Positions 22,199 through 30,641 of a stretch of DNA of 35,388 bases are shown here, piece after piece. The notes under the pieces are model-generated. The model had not been told where the DNA came from. It worked only from the letters and a program-made list of their open reading frames with translations, and made no database searches. Location of the stretch: assembly GCA_947588605.1 (NCBI GenBank), contig CANPYK010000022.1, positions 1-35,388 on the forward strand, given 5' to 3'. The DNA comes from an uncultured Oscillospiraceae bacterium (GTDB taxonomy: Bacteria > Bacillota > Clostridia > Oscillospirales > Oscillospiraceae). The stretch's first letter is position 1, and each line of letters starts with the position of its first letter. Both the position numbers and the translations under genes were made by a program.

Positions 22199-22222
22199 AC
22201 ACATCAGAATTGGAGTGAACAC

Positions 22223-23578
22223 ATGTTAGACGCTATCGCAAGGCCCTTTGGCCTGCTGCTGATGTTCCTCTACAACATCACCCACAACTACCTCATCGCC
22301 ATCGTGCTCTTCACGGTCATCGTCAAGCTCCTGCTGATGCCCTTCCAGATGAAGAGCAAGAAGGGCATGATGCGCCAGCAGGTGCTCCAACCGGAGATCC
22401 GGGAGCTCCAGAAAAAGCACGCCGGCAACCAGCAAAAGCTCAACCAGGAGATGCAGCGCGTCTACCGGGAGGCCGGCGTCAGCCCCATGTCCGGGTGCCT
22501 CTGGTCGCTCCTGCCCCTCCCCATCCTCCTGGCCCTCTACCAGGCCATCCGCAAGCCCCTCACCGTGATGATGGGCGTGGCGGACAGCGCCATTGAAAAG
22601 GGCGGCGCCATCTACAACGCCCTGGAGGAGCTTAAGTTCTCCGGGCTCGCCAACATGCAGTACAACCAGATCCCCGCCGTCAAGTTCATCCACGAGCATT
22701 TCGAGGTCTTCAGCAAGCTGGGCGTGAAGGGCCTCCGGGACGTGGACTTCACCGTCCTGGGGCTGGACCTGTCGGCCATCCCCAACTGGCACATCTGGGA
22801 ATTTGACTGGTCCGCCGCCTCCAAGTGGTGGCCGGCGCTGGGGCTTTTCTTCATCCCCATCCTGGCGGCCCTCTTTATGTGGCTGTCCACCAAGATCAAC
22901 GTCTGGCTCCAGCGGGGCCTCCCCGGCGGCGTCTCCCCCGAGCAGGAGAAGGCCAACAATTCCCTGATGATGATCATCATCGGACCCGTGATGTCCCTGA
23001 TCTTCGCCTTCATGTGGCCCGCGGCCATGGGCGTGTACTGGATCGTGAACTCCGTGGTGAGTATCCTGGTGGACGTCTTCCTCACCAAGCTCTACGCCAA
23101 AACCATGCTGGTGGAGTTTGCCGAGGCCGAGGAAAAACGCAAGGCCCGCGAGGCGGAGCTGGAGGCCAAGCGCCAGGAGGCGGAACGCCGCCGCGCCGAG
23201 AACGCCGGCCGGGAGGCGGAGAACACCTCCAAGCGCAAGCAGCAGCAAAAGCGCAAGAACGAGGCCGCCGGCAAGGCGCTGGAGTGGCAGCGCGCCCAGA
23301 ACCCGGAGGAGCCGGCGTACGAGCCCTCCCGTGTAGGGACCCGCCGCTACGCCCGGGGCCGCGCCTACGACCCGGACCGCTATTCCAGAAACGGCGTGGA
23401 GGGCGCCACGGAGGATACCTCCCAGATCGACGAGTCCCTCTCCGAGGAGCTCCAGGAGAAGCTCTCCGCCGCCGCGCTTCCCACCGATACAAACACAACA
23501 CCTGACGAGACGCCCGCCCCGTCTCCGGAAGAGCCCGAGGACGCGGACGGCGAGGAAGAAGGAAAGGAAAGCTTATGA
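22223..23578 (+). CDS. yidC: Membrane protein insertase YidC/OxaA, long charged tail
   Basis: A 451-residue YidC-family insertase, Gram-positive type without the large N-terminal periplasmic domain. Five membrane segments are visible: YLIAIVLFTVIVKLLLMPF near the start, SLLPLPILLALYQAI, WWPALGLFFIPILAALFMWL, LMMIIIGPVMSLIFAFMW and MGVYWIVNSVVSILVDVFL. The hydrophilic loop with K-S-K-K-G-M-M-R-Q-Q and the coiled region match the family's cytoplasmic hairpin. From about residue 300 there is an unusually long charged, repetitive tail (EKRKAREAELEAKRQEAERR, then acidic), probably a ribosome- or RNA-binding extension. It overlaps jag by ATGA. Confidence 0.95.
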   Translation: MLDAIARPFGLLLMFLYNITHNYLIAIVLFTVIVKLLLMPFQMKSKKGMMRQQVLQPEIRELQKKHAGNQQKLNQEMQRVYREAGVSPMSGCLWSLLPLPILLALYQAIRKPLTVMMGVADSAIEKGGAIYNALEELKFSGLANMQYNQIPAVKFIHEHFEVFSKLGVKGLRDVDFTVLGLDLSAIPNWHIWEFDWSAASKWWPALGLFFIPILAALFMWLSTKINVWLQRGLPGGVSPEQEKANNSLMMIIIGPVMSLIFAFMWPAAMGVYWIVNSVVSILVDVFLTKLYAKTMLVEFAEAEEKRKAREAELEAKRQEAERRRAENAGREAENTSKRKQQQKRKNEAAGKALEWQRAQNPEEPAYEPSRVGTRRYARGRAYDPDRYSRNGVEGATEDTSQIDESLSEELQEKLSAAALPTDTNTTPDETPAPSPEEPEDADGEEEGKESL

Positions 23579-24519
23579 TCAGATCCATTGAGACCACCGG
23601 CAAGACCGAGGAGGACGCCCGCCGGGCCGCCCTGGAGCAGCTGGGGCTTACCGAGGACGCCGACGTGTCCGTCACCGTCCTGGAGCGGGCCAAGGCCGGC
23701 TTTCTCGGCATCATCGGCGGCTCGCCCGCCAAGGTCCGCGTGACCTACGAGGTCCCCGACGAGGAGCCGGCCCCCAAGGCCGCGCCCACGCCCAAGGCAG
23801 CTCCCAAGCCCGCGCCCGCCCCCAAGGCCGCCGAGAAGCCCGCCGCCCCCAAGCCCGCCGCGCCCAAGGCCATCCCCCAGGGGGACGAGGTGGAGCGCGT
23901 CCGCGTTTTCCTGCTGGGCCTTTTTGAGCGCATGGGCGTGGAGGCCCAGGTGGACGCCTCCTACAACGCCGAGGACAACACCGTGAACGTGGAGCTCTCC
24001 GGCGAGAAGGTGGGCGCCCTCATCGGCCGCCGGGGCGAGACGCTGGACGCCATCCAGCACCTGGCAAACTATATGCTCAACAACGGCTCCGACGAGCGCA
24101 CCCGCGTCAACGTGGACGCGGAGAACTACCGCGCCAAGCGGGCGGACACCCTCACCGCCGTGGCCAAAAAGACCGCCGCCAAGGTGGTCCGCTACCGCCG
24201 CAACCAGACCCTGGAGCCCATGAACGCCTACGAGCGCCACGTGATCCACACGGCGCTTCAGGATTACCCCGGCGTCACCACCTATTCCACCGGCACCGAG
24301 CCCAACCGCCGGGTGGTGGTGGCCTACGAGGCCTCTACGGCCCCCCGTGACGCCTACGAGCGGACGGATCCCCGCCCGCCCCGCCGGGACGACCGCCGGG
24401 ACAGCCGCCCCCGCCGCAGCTCCAACGGCGGCTACGCCAGCCGCGCCAACTTCGGATCCCCCGCCGCTCCCGCCCCCGAGAAGCCCCCGGTGGACAAGAC
24501 CGTCAAGGAGTGGTCGTAA
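23575..24519 (+). CDS. khpB: RNA-binding protein KhpB/Jag (SpoIIIJ-associated)
   Basis: A 314-residue protein with the three Jag parts in order: the N-terminal Jag-N domain (about 1-60: IRSIETTGKTEEDARRAALEQLG...FLGIIGG), a low-complexity Ala/Pro/Lys linker (about 63-100), then KH (GEKVGALIGRRGETLDAIQHL) and R3H (about 175-240, with ...MNAYERHVIHTALQDYPGVTT and NRRVVVAY) domains. The final 70 residues are a disordered, arginine-, glycine- and proline-rich tail. In Firmicutes KhpB pairs with KhpA to bind RNA and control cell division. Its ATG overlaps yidC. GC content of the linker is extreme. Confidence 0.95.
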   Translation: MIRSIETTGKTEEDARRAALEQLGLTEDADVSVTVLERAKAGFLGIIGGSPAKVRVTYEVPDEEPAPKAAPTPKAAPKPAPAPKAAEKPAAPKPAAPKAIPQGDEVERVRVFLLGLFERMGVEAQVDASYNAEDNTVNVELSGEKVGALIGRRGETLDAIQHLANYMLNNGSDERTRVNVDAENYRAKRADTLTAVAKKTAAKVVRYRRNQTLEPMNAYERHVIHTALQDYPGVTTYSTGTEPNRRVVVAYEASTAPRDAYERTDPRPPRRDDRRDSRPRRSSNGGYASRANFGSPAAPAPEKPPVDKTVKEWS

Positions 24520-24544
24520 ACTATTTTTTTAGGAGGTACGCACT

Positions 24545-24775
24545 ATGTTTGAAGAGATCCGTGACATCATGGTCAGCACCCTCGACCTGGACGAGGACGC
24601 CGTCACCCCCGAGACCAACCTTCGCACCGACCTGGACATCGACTCCCTGGACCTGGTGGAGTTCGTCTCCGAGGTGGAGGACCACTTCGGCGTCATGATC
24701 CCCCAGGACTCCCTGGAGAACATTCAGACCGTCGCCGACTTCGCCGCGCTGGTGGAGAAACTTAAACTGGCTTAA
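24545..24775 (+). CDS. acpP: Acyl carrier protein
   Basis: A 76-residue acidic carrier protein. The phosphopantetheine attachment serine lies in D-I-D-S-L-D-L-V-E-F, the standard ACP motif, and helix boundaries and length are typical. AGGAGGT precedes the ATG, 25 bases after jag in the same direction, so it may be transcribed with the rnpA-yidD-yidC-jag set. In many Firmicutes jag is followed by mnmE and mnmG instead. Whether this is the main fatty-acid ACP or a second one cannot be told here. Confidence 0.93.
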   Translation: MFEEIRDIMVSTLDLDEDAVTPETNLRTDLDIDSLDLVEFVSEVEDHFGVMIPQDSLENIQTVADFAALVEKLKLA

Positions 24776-24955
24776 CTGGCTTTGAAGGCCGCTCCAAATG
24801 CCAAGGGGAGCGTGCGAAAGCCCCTGCTCGAATTCCGCGGAATTCGAGCAGGGGCTTTCTGCTGTCACGCTCCGCGCGCCGCAAGCGGCACACTTGCGTG
24901 ACAAAAGGTATTTTTTCCGACGTACACGCCGCCGGAAAAAATGGCTCGATGGGGG
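24776..24955. repeat. Constant-frame/variable-palindrome repeat, copy 1 (after acpP)
   Basis: Begins CTGGCTTTGAAGGCCGC and contains a perfect 44-bp palindrome (24816-24859, 22-bp arms, centre TTCCGCGGAA) just after GCGTGCGAAA, then CTGCTGT...GCTCCGCGC and a second hairpin (CCGCAAGCGG). It ends in a block with CAAAAGGTATTTTTTCC, also found inverted at 35055-35113. The long palindrome could terminate acpP transcription. Near-identical flanks but different palindromes are at 34528 and 35223. Confidence 0.75.
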
Positions 24956-25003
24956 GGATTTGCCCCTCCAACGGAGGGGCTAACGTGACGTGGCTGATGC
25001 GAT

Positions 25004-25657
25004 TCATCGGGACCGCTCTATCGTCCAACGCTCGCTTCCCCCCTGCCCCCCTCCTACGAGGAGGGGGCCCGAAGACCGGGGGCGGGTGCGATTTATCGGA
25101 ACCGTTCCATAATCGCAACCTCTTTTGCCCCTCCTACGGAGGGGTGGCCGAGCGCAGCGAGGCCGGGGTGGTTCCGTCTATCCCACTGCCCAAATAATCG
25201 CACCCGCCCCGATTCAGAGCCCTCCCCGCAGGGCGGGGAGGGGGAGGGGTGAGGTGGGAGCCGAAGGGCTTTGAGCGGTTGCGATGAACGCACCCACCTC
25301 ATCCGGCGCCTGCGGGCGCCACCTTCCCCACTTTGTGGGGAAGGCTAAGACGGGGGACGGGGGACGAGGGCTCGAATACCCCGCCGCCGCGGCGGCACCC
25401 CTTTTTCCGAAAAAGGGGTAAAGGGGAATAAGGTTGCGGCGCTTCGCGCCGCGTTTAAAAAAATTGCGCCTCCGGCGCAAACCTTTTTGACCCCCTTTGG
25501 GGCAAAGGGGGCAGGGGGGATCCGAGCCCCCGTCCCCCGTCCCCGCCGCGCGGGCAAATCAAAATCCGCGGCGAAGCCGCAACCTTTTTCGCCCCCTCCT
25601 CGTAGGAGGGGGGCAGGGGGGGCAGCGAACGTTGGAGGACAGAGCAGCCGCGATAAA
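25004..25657. repeat. Composite intergenic element with ~65-bp inverted ends, copy 2
   Basis: The left end (25004-25070) and the inverted right end (25591-25657) match the ends of the element at 17411-17779. Inside are the CCTTCCCCACTTTGTGGGG module, the hairpin-rich block (25372-25490), a GCCCCTCCTACGGAGGGG module (about 25126-25175) also seen at 31673-31722, and CCGCCGCGCGGGCAAATC as at 34941-34958. It lies in the 930-base gene-free gap between acpP and the ATP-grasp gene; I see no gene in it. Confidence 0.7.
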
Positions 25658-25669
25658 CCGCCTGGGCGC

Positions 25670-25699
25670 AAAAAAACGCGGCCGCCGGAGGCGGCCGCG
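25670..25699 (-). terminator. Rho-independent terminator of the ATP-grasp gene
   Basis: Read leftward, CGCGGCCGCC (the complement of 25699-25690) pairs with GGCGGCCGCG (25686-25677) across a 3-base loop and is followed by seven T (25676-25670), just after the stop codon at 25708. Confidence 0.9.
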
Positions 25700-25707
25700 G
25701 TGGGGGG

Positions 25708-26670
25708 TCATTTCTGCTCCAGGGCCTTGTGCCAGGTGCGCTTGAGGCCCCTGGGGGCGGAGCCCTGCATGATCTGGGGGCCGGGGTGGGCGTTGCCCTC
25801 GACGATGATGGGGCCGTCGGCGGTGATGGCCACGTCCCAGCCGGCCAGGACCACCTCCGGGGACAGGGCGGTAACATCCGCCACCAGCTTTTTGACCTTG
25901 TCCCACTGAGGGATCTGGAAGCCGGGGATGACCACGCCGGTGGTGGGGTGGCGCAGGAAGCGCTGGCCGTTGGTGTTGGCGGCGCGGCCGGTGATGACGC
26001 CGGTCTCCGGGTCCACCTCAGCGAAGATGCCGCCGGCGTCGCCGTTGTCCACGAAGGCCCCGCCCACGCCCAGGCGCGTCACGGCGGAGACCAGCCTGCC
26101 GTGGATGGTGAAGGGCCGCACGGTGTTCACGGACCCCGGGTGGATGGCCGCCATCTCCGGGCACTGGACGATGAGCTCCTCGGCGATCTCGTCCTTCTCC
26201 GTCATCTCCCGCCACAGCGCCTCCCGGTCCGTGTCGGCCAGGGAGACCTTATGGACGCCGTCGCCGCTGTTGCCGCAGCGGGGCTTGACCACGAATTCGC
26301 TGTGCTTATCGCAGAAGGCGTCGAACTCCTCCCGGCTGCCCCGGCGGACACGGCCGATCCAGTCCCGGCGGACGAAGGCGTCGAACCGCTCCAGGAACAC
26401 GTCCTTGTCGTTGAAGGCCGGGTGGGCCTCCTTGGGGTTATGGCGGACGATGGGGAGCATACTCCGGAGGGTCACGAACTCCCGGCGCCCCCGGTGGTTG
26501 AGCTTGTAAAACTCGTAGAGGAAATAGTCGGTGATGGTGCTCCCGTGGACGATGTAGGCCCGCGCGAAGTCCGCCATCAGGTACGCTTTGGAGTACCCCT
26601 TCTCCCTGGCCGTGGCGCTGAGCGCGTCAAACCGCGCCATGTGCCGCCGGATCTTGTTTCCGATCCCCAT
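25708..26670 (-). CDS. Sugar-transfer-associated ATP-grasp protein
   Basis: A 320-residue ATP-grasp-fold protein of the type found beside sugar-transfer genes (ATPgrasp_ST-like). The central part has E-F-V-V-K-P-R-C-G-N-S-G-D-G-V, the nucleotide-binding lysine and glycine-rich loop, then A-E-E-L-I-V-Q-C-P-E and S-V-N-T-V-R-P-F-T. The C-terminus holds D-V-A-I-T-A-D-G-P-I-I-V-E-G-N-A-H-P-G-P, with the conserved acid and asparagine that bind magnesium in this fold. It should ligate a carboxylate and an amine with ATP; the substrate is unknown, and no glycosyltransferase genes sit beside it. GAAAGGAG precedes the ATG at 26670. Other ATP-grasp ligases remain possible. Confidence 0.82.
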   Translation of the reverse strand: MGIGNKIRRHMARFDALSATAREKGYSKAYLMADFARAYIVHGSTITDYFLYEFYKLNHRGRREFVTLRSMLPIVRHNPKEAHPAFNDKDVFLERFDAFVRRDWIGRVRRGSREEFDAFCDKHSEFVVKPRCGNSGDGVHKVSLADTDREALWREMTEKDEIAEELIVQCPEMAAIHPGSVNTVRPFTIHGRLVSAVTRLGVGGAFVDNGDAGGIFAEVDPETGVITGRAANTNGQRFLRHPTTGVVIPGFQIPQWDKVKKLVADVTALSPEVVLAGWDVAITADGPIIVEGNAHPGPQIMQGSAPRGLKRTWHKALEQK

Positions 26671-26689
26671 GCTGTTCTCCTTTCAAATT

Positions 26690-26715
26690 TATCCCCCACC
26701 GCACGGTGGGGGATA
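26690..26715. terminator. Symmetric hairpin between rny and the ATP-grasp gene
   Basis: TATCCCCCACC (26690-26700) and GGTGGGGGATA (26705-26715) form an 11-bp perfect stem with a GCAC loop, 22 bases past the rny stop codon at 26737 and about 20 before the ATP-grasp gene. On the minus strand it could end rny transcription (AAATTT follows), or act on the downstream gene. Confidence 0.6.
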
Positions 26716-26736
26716 ATATCGCTCAGGTGAGTCGTG

Positions 26737-28278
26737 TTATTTCGCGTACTCCACGGCCTTGGTCTCCCGAAAGAGGTTGACCTTGATCTGGCCGGGGTAC
26801 TCAAGCTCGGCCTCGATCTTCCTGGCGATCTCCCGGGCCAGGAGGACCATATCGTCCTCGGAGACCTCCTCGGGCTTGACCATGATGCGGATCTCGCGGC
26901 CGGCCTGGATGGCGTAGCTTGTCTCCACACCCTTGAAGGAGGAGGTGAGCTCCTCCAGCTTCTCCAGACGCTTGATGTAGTTTTCGATGTTCTCGCGCCG
27001 CGCGCCGGGGCGGGCGGCGGAGATGGTGTCCGCGGCCTGGACGAGGCAGGCGATGACGGTGTGGGGCTCCACGTCGCCGTGGTGGGCCTCGATGGCGTGG
27101 ATGACCTCGTCGCTCTCCCGATACCGGCGGGCCAGCTCCACGCCCAGCTGGACGTGGCTGCCCTCCATCTCGTGGTCAACAGATTTTCCAAGGTCGTGGA
27201 GAAGCCCGGCGCGCTTGGCGGTGGCCACGTCCACGCCCAGCTCCGAGGCCAGGAGCCCCGCGATGTAGGCGACCTCCTTGGAGTGGTTGAGCACGTTCTG
27301 GCCGTAGCTGGTGCGGTATTTCATGCGCCCTAAGAGCTTGATGAGCTCCGGGTGCAGGCCCCGGACGCCCGTCTCAAAGACGGCGCGCTCGCCCTCGGCC
27401 TTGATGGTGGCGTCCACCTCCCGGCGGGCCTTCTCCACCATCTCCTCGATGCGGGTGGGATGGATGCGGCCGTCCTGGATGAGCTTCTCCAGCGCCAGGC
27501 GGGCGATCTCCCGCCGGACGGGGTCAAAGCTGGAGACGGTGATGGCCTCCGGCGTGTCGTCGATGATGAGGTCCACGCCGGTGAGCGTCTCGATGGAGCG
27601 AATGTTGCGGCCCTCGCGGCCGATGATGCGGCCCTTCATCTCGTCATTGGGCAGGGGAACCACACTGACGGTAGCTTCGGCCACATGGTCGGCGGCGCAG
27701 CGCTGGATCGCCAGGGTGATGATCTCCCGCGCCTTCTCGTCGGCCTCCTCCTTGTATTTCGCCTCGATCTCCTTGACCTTCATGGCGGCCTCGTGGGTGC
27801 ACTCGGCCTCCACGTTGGCGATAAGGTAGCTCTTTGCCTCCTCCATGGTGTAGCCGGAGATGCGCTCCAGCATCTCCAGCTGTCCGCGCTTAATGGTGTT
27901 GACCTCCTCCTTCGCGGCGTCCAGATCGGCCAGCTTCTTCTGAACCTGCTCGTTCTTCTTCTCCACGGCCTCGGTCTTCTTGTCCAGAGTCTCTTCCTTC
28001 TGCTGTAAGCGGCGCTCCTGCTTGGAAAGCTCCGCGCGGCGCTCCTTGACCTCGCGCTCGTACTCGGCGCGGTCGCGGTGGATCTCCTCCTTGGCCTCCA
28101 GCATGGCCTCGCGCTTTTTGTTCTCAGCGTCCTTGTACGCCTTGTTGATGATATCCTTCGCCTGCTCCTCGGCGTCGGCGATGGTCTGCTCGTCCCGCTT
28201 GCGCTTGAGGACGTTGATGAGCAGCATAACGCCCACGCCCACGGCAAACGCGGCGATCGCGGTTATGACATACCACAT
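26737..28278 (-). CDS. rny: Ribonuclease Y
   Basis: A 513-residue RNase Y, the membrane-bound endonuclease that starts mRNA decay in many Firmicutes. Residues 4-24 form a single membrane anchor ([21 protein letters not shown]). A long coiled coil (about 30-160) follows, then a KH domain ([30 protein letters not shown]) and an HD domain (about 320-430) with the metal pair H-D in [13 protein letters not shown]. Length is normal. GGGAGGTG lies 11 bases before the start. A consensus promoter lies upstream on the minus strand. Confidence 0.97.
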   Translation of the reverse strand: MWYVITAIAAFAVGVGVMLLINVLKRKRDEQTIADAEEQAKDIINKAYKDAENKKREAMLEAKEEIHRDRAEYEREVKERRAELSKQERRLQQKEETLDKKTEAVEKKNEQVQKKLADLDAAKEEVNTIKRGQLEMLERISGYTMEEAKSYLIANVEAECTHEAAMKVKEIEAKYKEEADEKAREIITLAIQRCAADHVAEATVSVVPLPNDEMKGRIIGREGRNIRSIETLTGVDLIIDDTPEAITVSSFDPVRREIARLALEKLIQDGRIHPTRIEEMVEKARREVDATIKAEGERAVFETGVRGLHPELIKLLGRMKYRTSYGQNVLNHSKEVAYIAGLLASELGVDVATAKRAGLLHDLGKSVDHEMEGSHVQLGVELARRYRESDEVIHAIEAHHGDVEPHTVIACLVQAADTISAARPGARRENIENYIKRLEKLEELTSSFKGVETSYAIQAGREIRIMVKPEEVSEDDMVLLAREIARKIEAELEYPGQIKVNLFRETKAVEYAK

Positions 28279-28388
28279 GCGAGTGGATACACCTCCCTTT
28301 CTGAAAAATTGATTTTGTTTTGACTATGTTATGAACCTTGATACGATTCCGAAATGCCCCTAAATATTTCGAAAAAATACCACTCTTT

Positions 28389-28417
28389 ATTTTACCTCTA
28401 TTATCGCGCAATGTCAA
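28389..28417 (-). promoter_or_regulatory. rny promoter
   Basis: On the minus strand TTGACA (28417-28412), a 17-base spacer and TAAAAT (28394-28389) match the sigma-A consensus, giving an rny leader of about 100 bases. Confidence 0.7.
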
Positions 28418-28472
28418 GCTGTTTTGTTGTTATTTTAACGAAGGCCCCCGTCTCTTTTCCCCACACTCCATC

Positions 28473-28501
28473 TTGAAAAATCCTCGCATCTGTGGTATCC
28501 T
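28473..28501 (+). promoter_or_regulatory. Promoter of the ThrE-type exporter pair
   Basis: TTGAAA (28473-28478), a 17-base spacer and TATCCT (28496-28501) lie 34 bases before the first exporter gene, back to back with the rny promoter. Confidence 0.6.
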
Positions 28502-28535
28502 CTACCCAACGGCAAACAGCGCGGGAGGTGAGCAG

Positions 28536-29318
28536 ATGGGATATTCCACGGACGAGGTGCTGGAGACGGCCTTTGAGGCCGGGCATATCCTGCTGGAAAG
28601 CGGCGCGGAGATCTTCCGGGTCGAGGAGACTATGGAGCGCATCTCCCGGTATTTCGGGGTGGACGACGCCCACCGGGACTTCTTCGTCCTGGCCAACGGT
28701 CTTTTCGCCACGGGCCTTACGGACCGGGGGCACTATGCCCGCGTCCGGCAAAGCCGCGTAAGCTCCGCGCGCCTTGCCCGGGTGGTGGCCATCAACCAGC
28801 TCTCCCGGGAGATCGAGCAGGGCCGCCACACTCTGCCGGACGTGAAACGGGAGCTGGCCCGCATCCGCGCCCTGCCGGACCCGCCGGCGATCCTGCAAAT
28901 CCTCGCCTCCGGCTTCGGGTCCGCCGCCTTTTGCCTCATGTTCGGCGGGAGCTTCCCGGACGCGCTGGCAAGCTTCCTGGCGGGGCTGCTCCTCTACGTC
29001 TTCGTGGTGTTCGTCAGCGCCCCCCATATGTCCAAAATTTCCGGCAACCTCTTCGGCGGGGCCATCGTCACATTGACCTCCGTGGCGCTGTGGCACGCGG
29101 GGCTGGGCTCGTCGCTGGGCAACATCATCATCGGCGGCATCATCCCCCTGGTCCCCGGTCTTGCCTTCACCAACGGCATTCGGGACATCGCCGACGGGGA
29201 CTACATCTCCGGCGCGGTGCGGCTTCTCGACGCGCTTCTCGTCTTCGCGTCCATCGCCATCGGCGTGGGCCTCGTCTTCACCGTCTACCGCCACATCACG
29301 GGAGGTGTGCCGCTGTGA
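28536..29318 (+). CDS. Threonine/serine exporter, ThrE family large subunit (YjjP-like)
   Basis: A 260-residue protein matching the N-terminal ThrE half (YjjP-like). A cytoplasmic domain opens with A-G-H-I-L-L-E-S-G-A-E-I-F-R-V-E-E-T-M, the family signature. About five membrane segments follow (ILQILASGFGSAAFCLMF, ALASFLAGLLLYVFVVFV, IIIGGIIPLVPGLAFTNGIRD, ALLVFASIAIGVGLVF). The start at 28536 follows GGGAGGTG. Its pair, the small subunit, starts at GTG 29315 and overlaps this stop. Together they are expected to export threonine, serine or, by analogy to E. coli YjjPB, succinate; the substrate cannot be fixed from sequence. Confidence 0.9.
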   Translation: MGYSTDEVLETAFEAGHILLESGAEIFRVEETMERISRYFGVDDAHRDFFVLANGLFATGLTDRGHYARVRQSRVSSARLARVVAINQLSREIEQGRHTLPDVKRELARIRALPDPPAILQILASGFGSAAFCLMFGGSFPDALASFLAGLLLYVFVVFVSAPHMSKISGNLFGGAIVTLTSVALWHAGLGSSLGNIIIGGIIPLVPGLAFTNGIRDIADGDYISGAVRLLDALLVFASIAIGVGLVFTVYRHITGGVPL

Positions 29319-29767
29319 CCATGCTCGTCCATTTCCTGGCCGCCGCGGTGGGCACCGTGGCCTTCGCCCTCATCTTCGGCGTGCCGCCCCGGTATTACGC
29401 CCTGTGCGCCCTCATCGGGGGCCTCGGCTTCCTCGCGGTGGACGTGCTGGAGGCCCTGGGCCTCTCCGCCACGGAGGCGACGCTTTTCGCCGCCGCTTTG
29501 GTGACCCTGAGCTCCCGCGTCTGCGCCGTCTGGCGGCGGTGCCCCGTCACCGTCTTCCTCGTCTCCGGCATCATCCCCCTGGTCCCCGGCGCCGGCGTCT
29601 ACTGGACGGCCTACTACCTCGTCATGGGCAACACCTCCGAGGCCCTGACCCGGGGCTTCGCCGCCATCCGCGCCGCCGTGGCCATCGTCCTGGGCATCGT
29701 GCTCATTTTGGAGATCCCCAACCGGGTCTTCCATTTTCACCGTAAAAATCGTGAAAAACGCATATAA
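29315..29767 (+). CDS. Threonine/serine exporter, ThrE_2 small subunit (YjjB-like)
   Basis: A 150-residue membrane protein of the ThrE_2 (YjjB-like) family, with four membrane segments: VHFLAAAVGTVAFALIFGV, YALCALIGGLGFLAVDVL, TVFLVSGIIPLVPGAGVYWT (repeating the GIIPLVPG motif of its partner) and AAVAIVLGIVLILEI. I start it at GTG 29315, which overlaps the partner's TGA and lies 7 bases after GGAGGTG; an ATG at 29321 is possible but spaced further. The split of one fused transporter into two subunits is normal. Confidence 0.88.
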   Translation: MTMLVHFLAAAVGTVAFALIFGVPPRYYALCALIGGLGFLAVDVLEALGLSATEATLFAAALVTLSSRVCAVWRRCPVTVFLVSGIIPLVPGAGVYWTAYYLVMGNTSEALTRGFAAIRAAVAIVLGIVLILEIPNRVFHFHRKNREKRI

Positions 29768-29795
29768 TAGGAACAAATTCAAGGAGGTAACCACC

Positions 29796-30596
29796 ATGGG
29801 AGAGCTCACAGGCAAAACAGTCATCATCACCGGCGGCGGACGCGCCACCCTCAAGGACGGCTCCGCCGGCTCCATCGGCTACGGCATCGCCATCGCCTTC
29901 GCCAAGGAGGGCGCGAACCTGGTCATCACCGGCCGCAACGTGAAAAAGCTCACGGACGCAAAGGAGGAGCTGGAGCGCCTCTACGGCATCCGGGTCCTGC
30001 CCGTCCAGGCGGACATCAGCGCCGGCGCGGACAACGAGGCGACCGTGAAGCGGGTGGTGGACGAGACCGTGGCCGCCTTCGGCCACATCGACGTGCTCAT
30101 CAACAACGCCCAGGCGTCGGCCTCCGGCGTGACGCTGGCCGACCACACCACCGCGCAGTTCGATCTGGCCCTCTACTCCGGGCTCTACAGCGCCTTTTAC
30201 TACATGAAGGCGTGCTACCCCTACCTCAAGGAGACGAAGGGCAGCGTCATCAACTTCGCCTCCGGCGCGGGGCTCTTCGGCAACTTCGGCCAGTGCGCCT
30301 ACGCCGCCGCCAAGGAGGGCATCCGGGGCCTCAGCAGGGTCGCCGCCACCGAGTGGGGGCGGGACGGCATCAACGTCAACGTCATCTGTCCCCTGGCCTG
30401 GACCGCCCAGCTGGAGAACTTCCAGGACGCCTATCCCGACGCCTTCAAGGCCAACGTCCACATGCCCCCCATGGGCCACTACGGCGACCCGGAGCGCGAG
30501 ATCGGCCGCGTCTGCGTCCAACTCTCCACCAGCGATTTCAAGTACCTCTCCGGCGAGACGCTCACCCTGGAGGGCGGCATGGGCCTGAGGCCGTAA
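29796..30596 (+). CDS. Short-chain dehydrogenase/reductase
   Basis: A 266-residue classical SDR using NAD(P)H. The Rossmann motif begins T12-G-G-G, with an insertion (RATLKDGSAGS) before I-G-Y-G-I-A, so the usual TGxxxGIG is lengthened. Then comes the NNAQ motif (L-I-N-N-A-Q, in place of NNAG). The catalytic residues Ser156, Tyr169 and Lys173 have canonical spacing (S...YAAAK). The C-terminus ends in L-S-G-E-T-L-T-L-E-G-G-M, typical of the family (TGxxxxVDGG). The substrate is unknown. AAGGAGG precedes the ATG at 29796; TATAAT at 29763-29768 may be a -10 box without a clear -35. It is not obviously part of an operon. Confidence 0.9.
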   Translation: MGELTGKTVIITGGGRATLKDGSAGSIGYGIAIAFAKEGANLVITGRNVKKLTDAKEELERLYGIRVLPVQADISAGADNEATVKRVVDETVAAFGHIDVLINNAQASASGVTLADHTTAQFDLALYSGLYSAFYYMKACYPYLKETKGSVINFASGAGLFGNFGQCAYAAAKEGIRGLSRVAATEWGRDGINVNVICPLAWTAQLENFQDAYPDAFKANVHMPPMGHYGDPEREIGRVCVQLSTSDFKYLSGETLTLEGGMGLRP

Positions 30597-30601
30597 GATC
30601 A

Positions 30602-30636
30602 CAAAAAATTTTGGGGAAGGCCGCGCCTTCCCCAAA
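30602..30636 (-). terminator. Terminator of the CBS-domain gene (between convergent genes)
   Basis: TTTGGGGAAGGC (30610-30621) and GCCTTCCCCAAA (30625-30636) form a perfect 12-bp stem with a 3-base loop. The minus strand runs into T-rich sequence (complement of AAAAAATT), suiting the leftward gene. The SDR on the plus strand may share it. Confidence 0.85.
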
Positions 30637-30641
30637 TCCCT

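Noticed and set aside
22226-24249. Minus-strand ORFs of 340 and 289 residues opposite yidC and jag
   Set aside because: Low-complexity antisense translations of well-supported genes.
24798-25909. ORFs of 60-140 residues between acpP and the ATP-grasp gene
   Set aside because: They are built from the same repeat modules or are antisense to the ATP-grasp gene.
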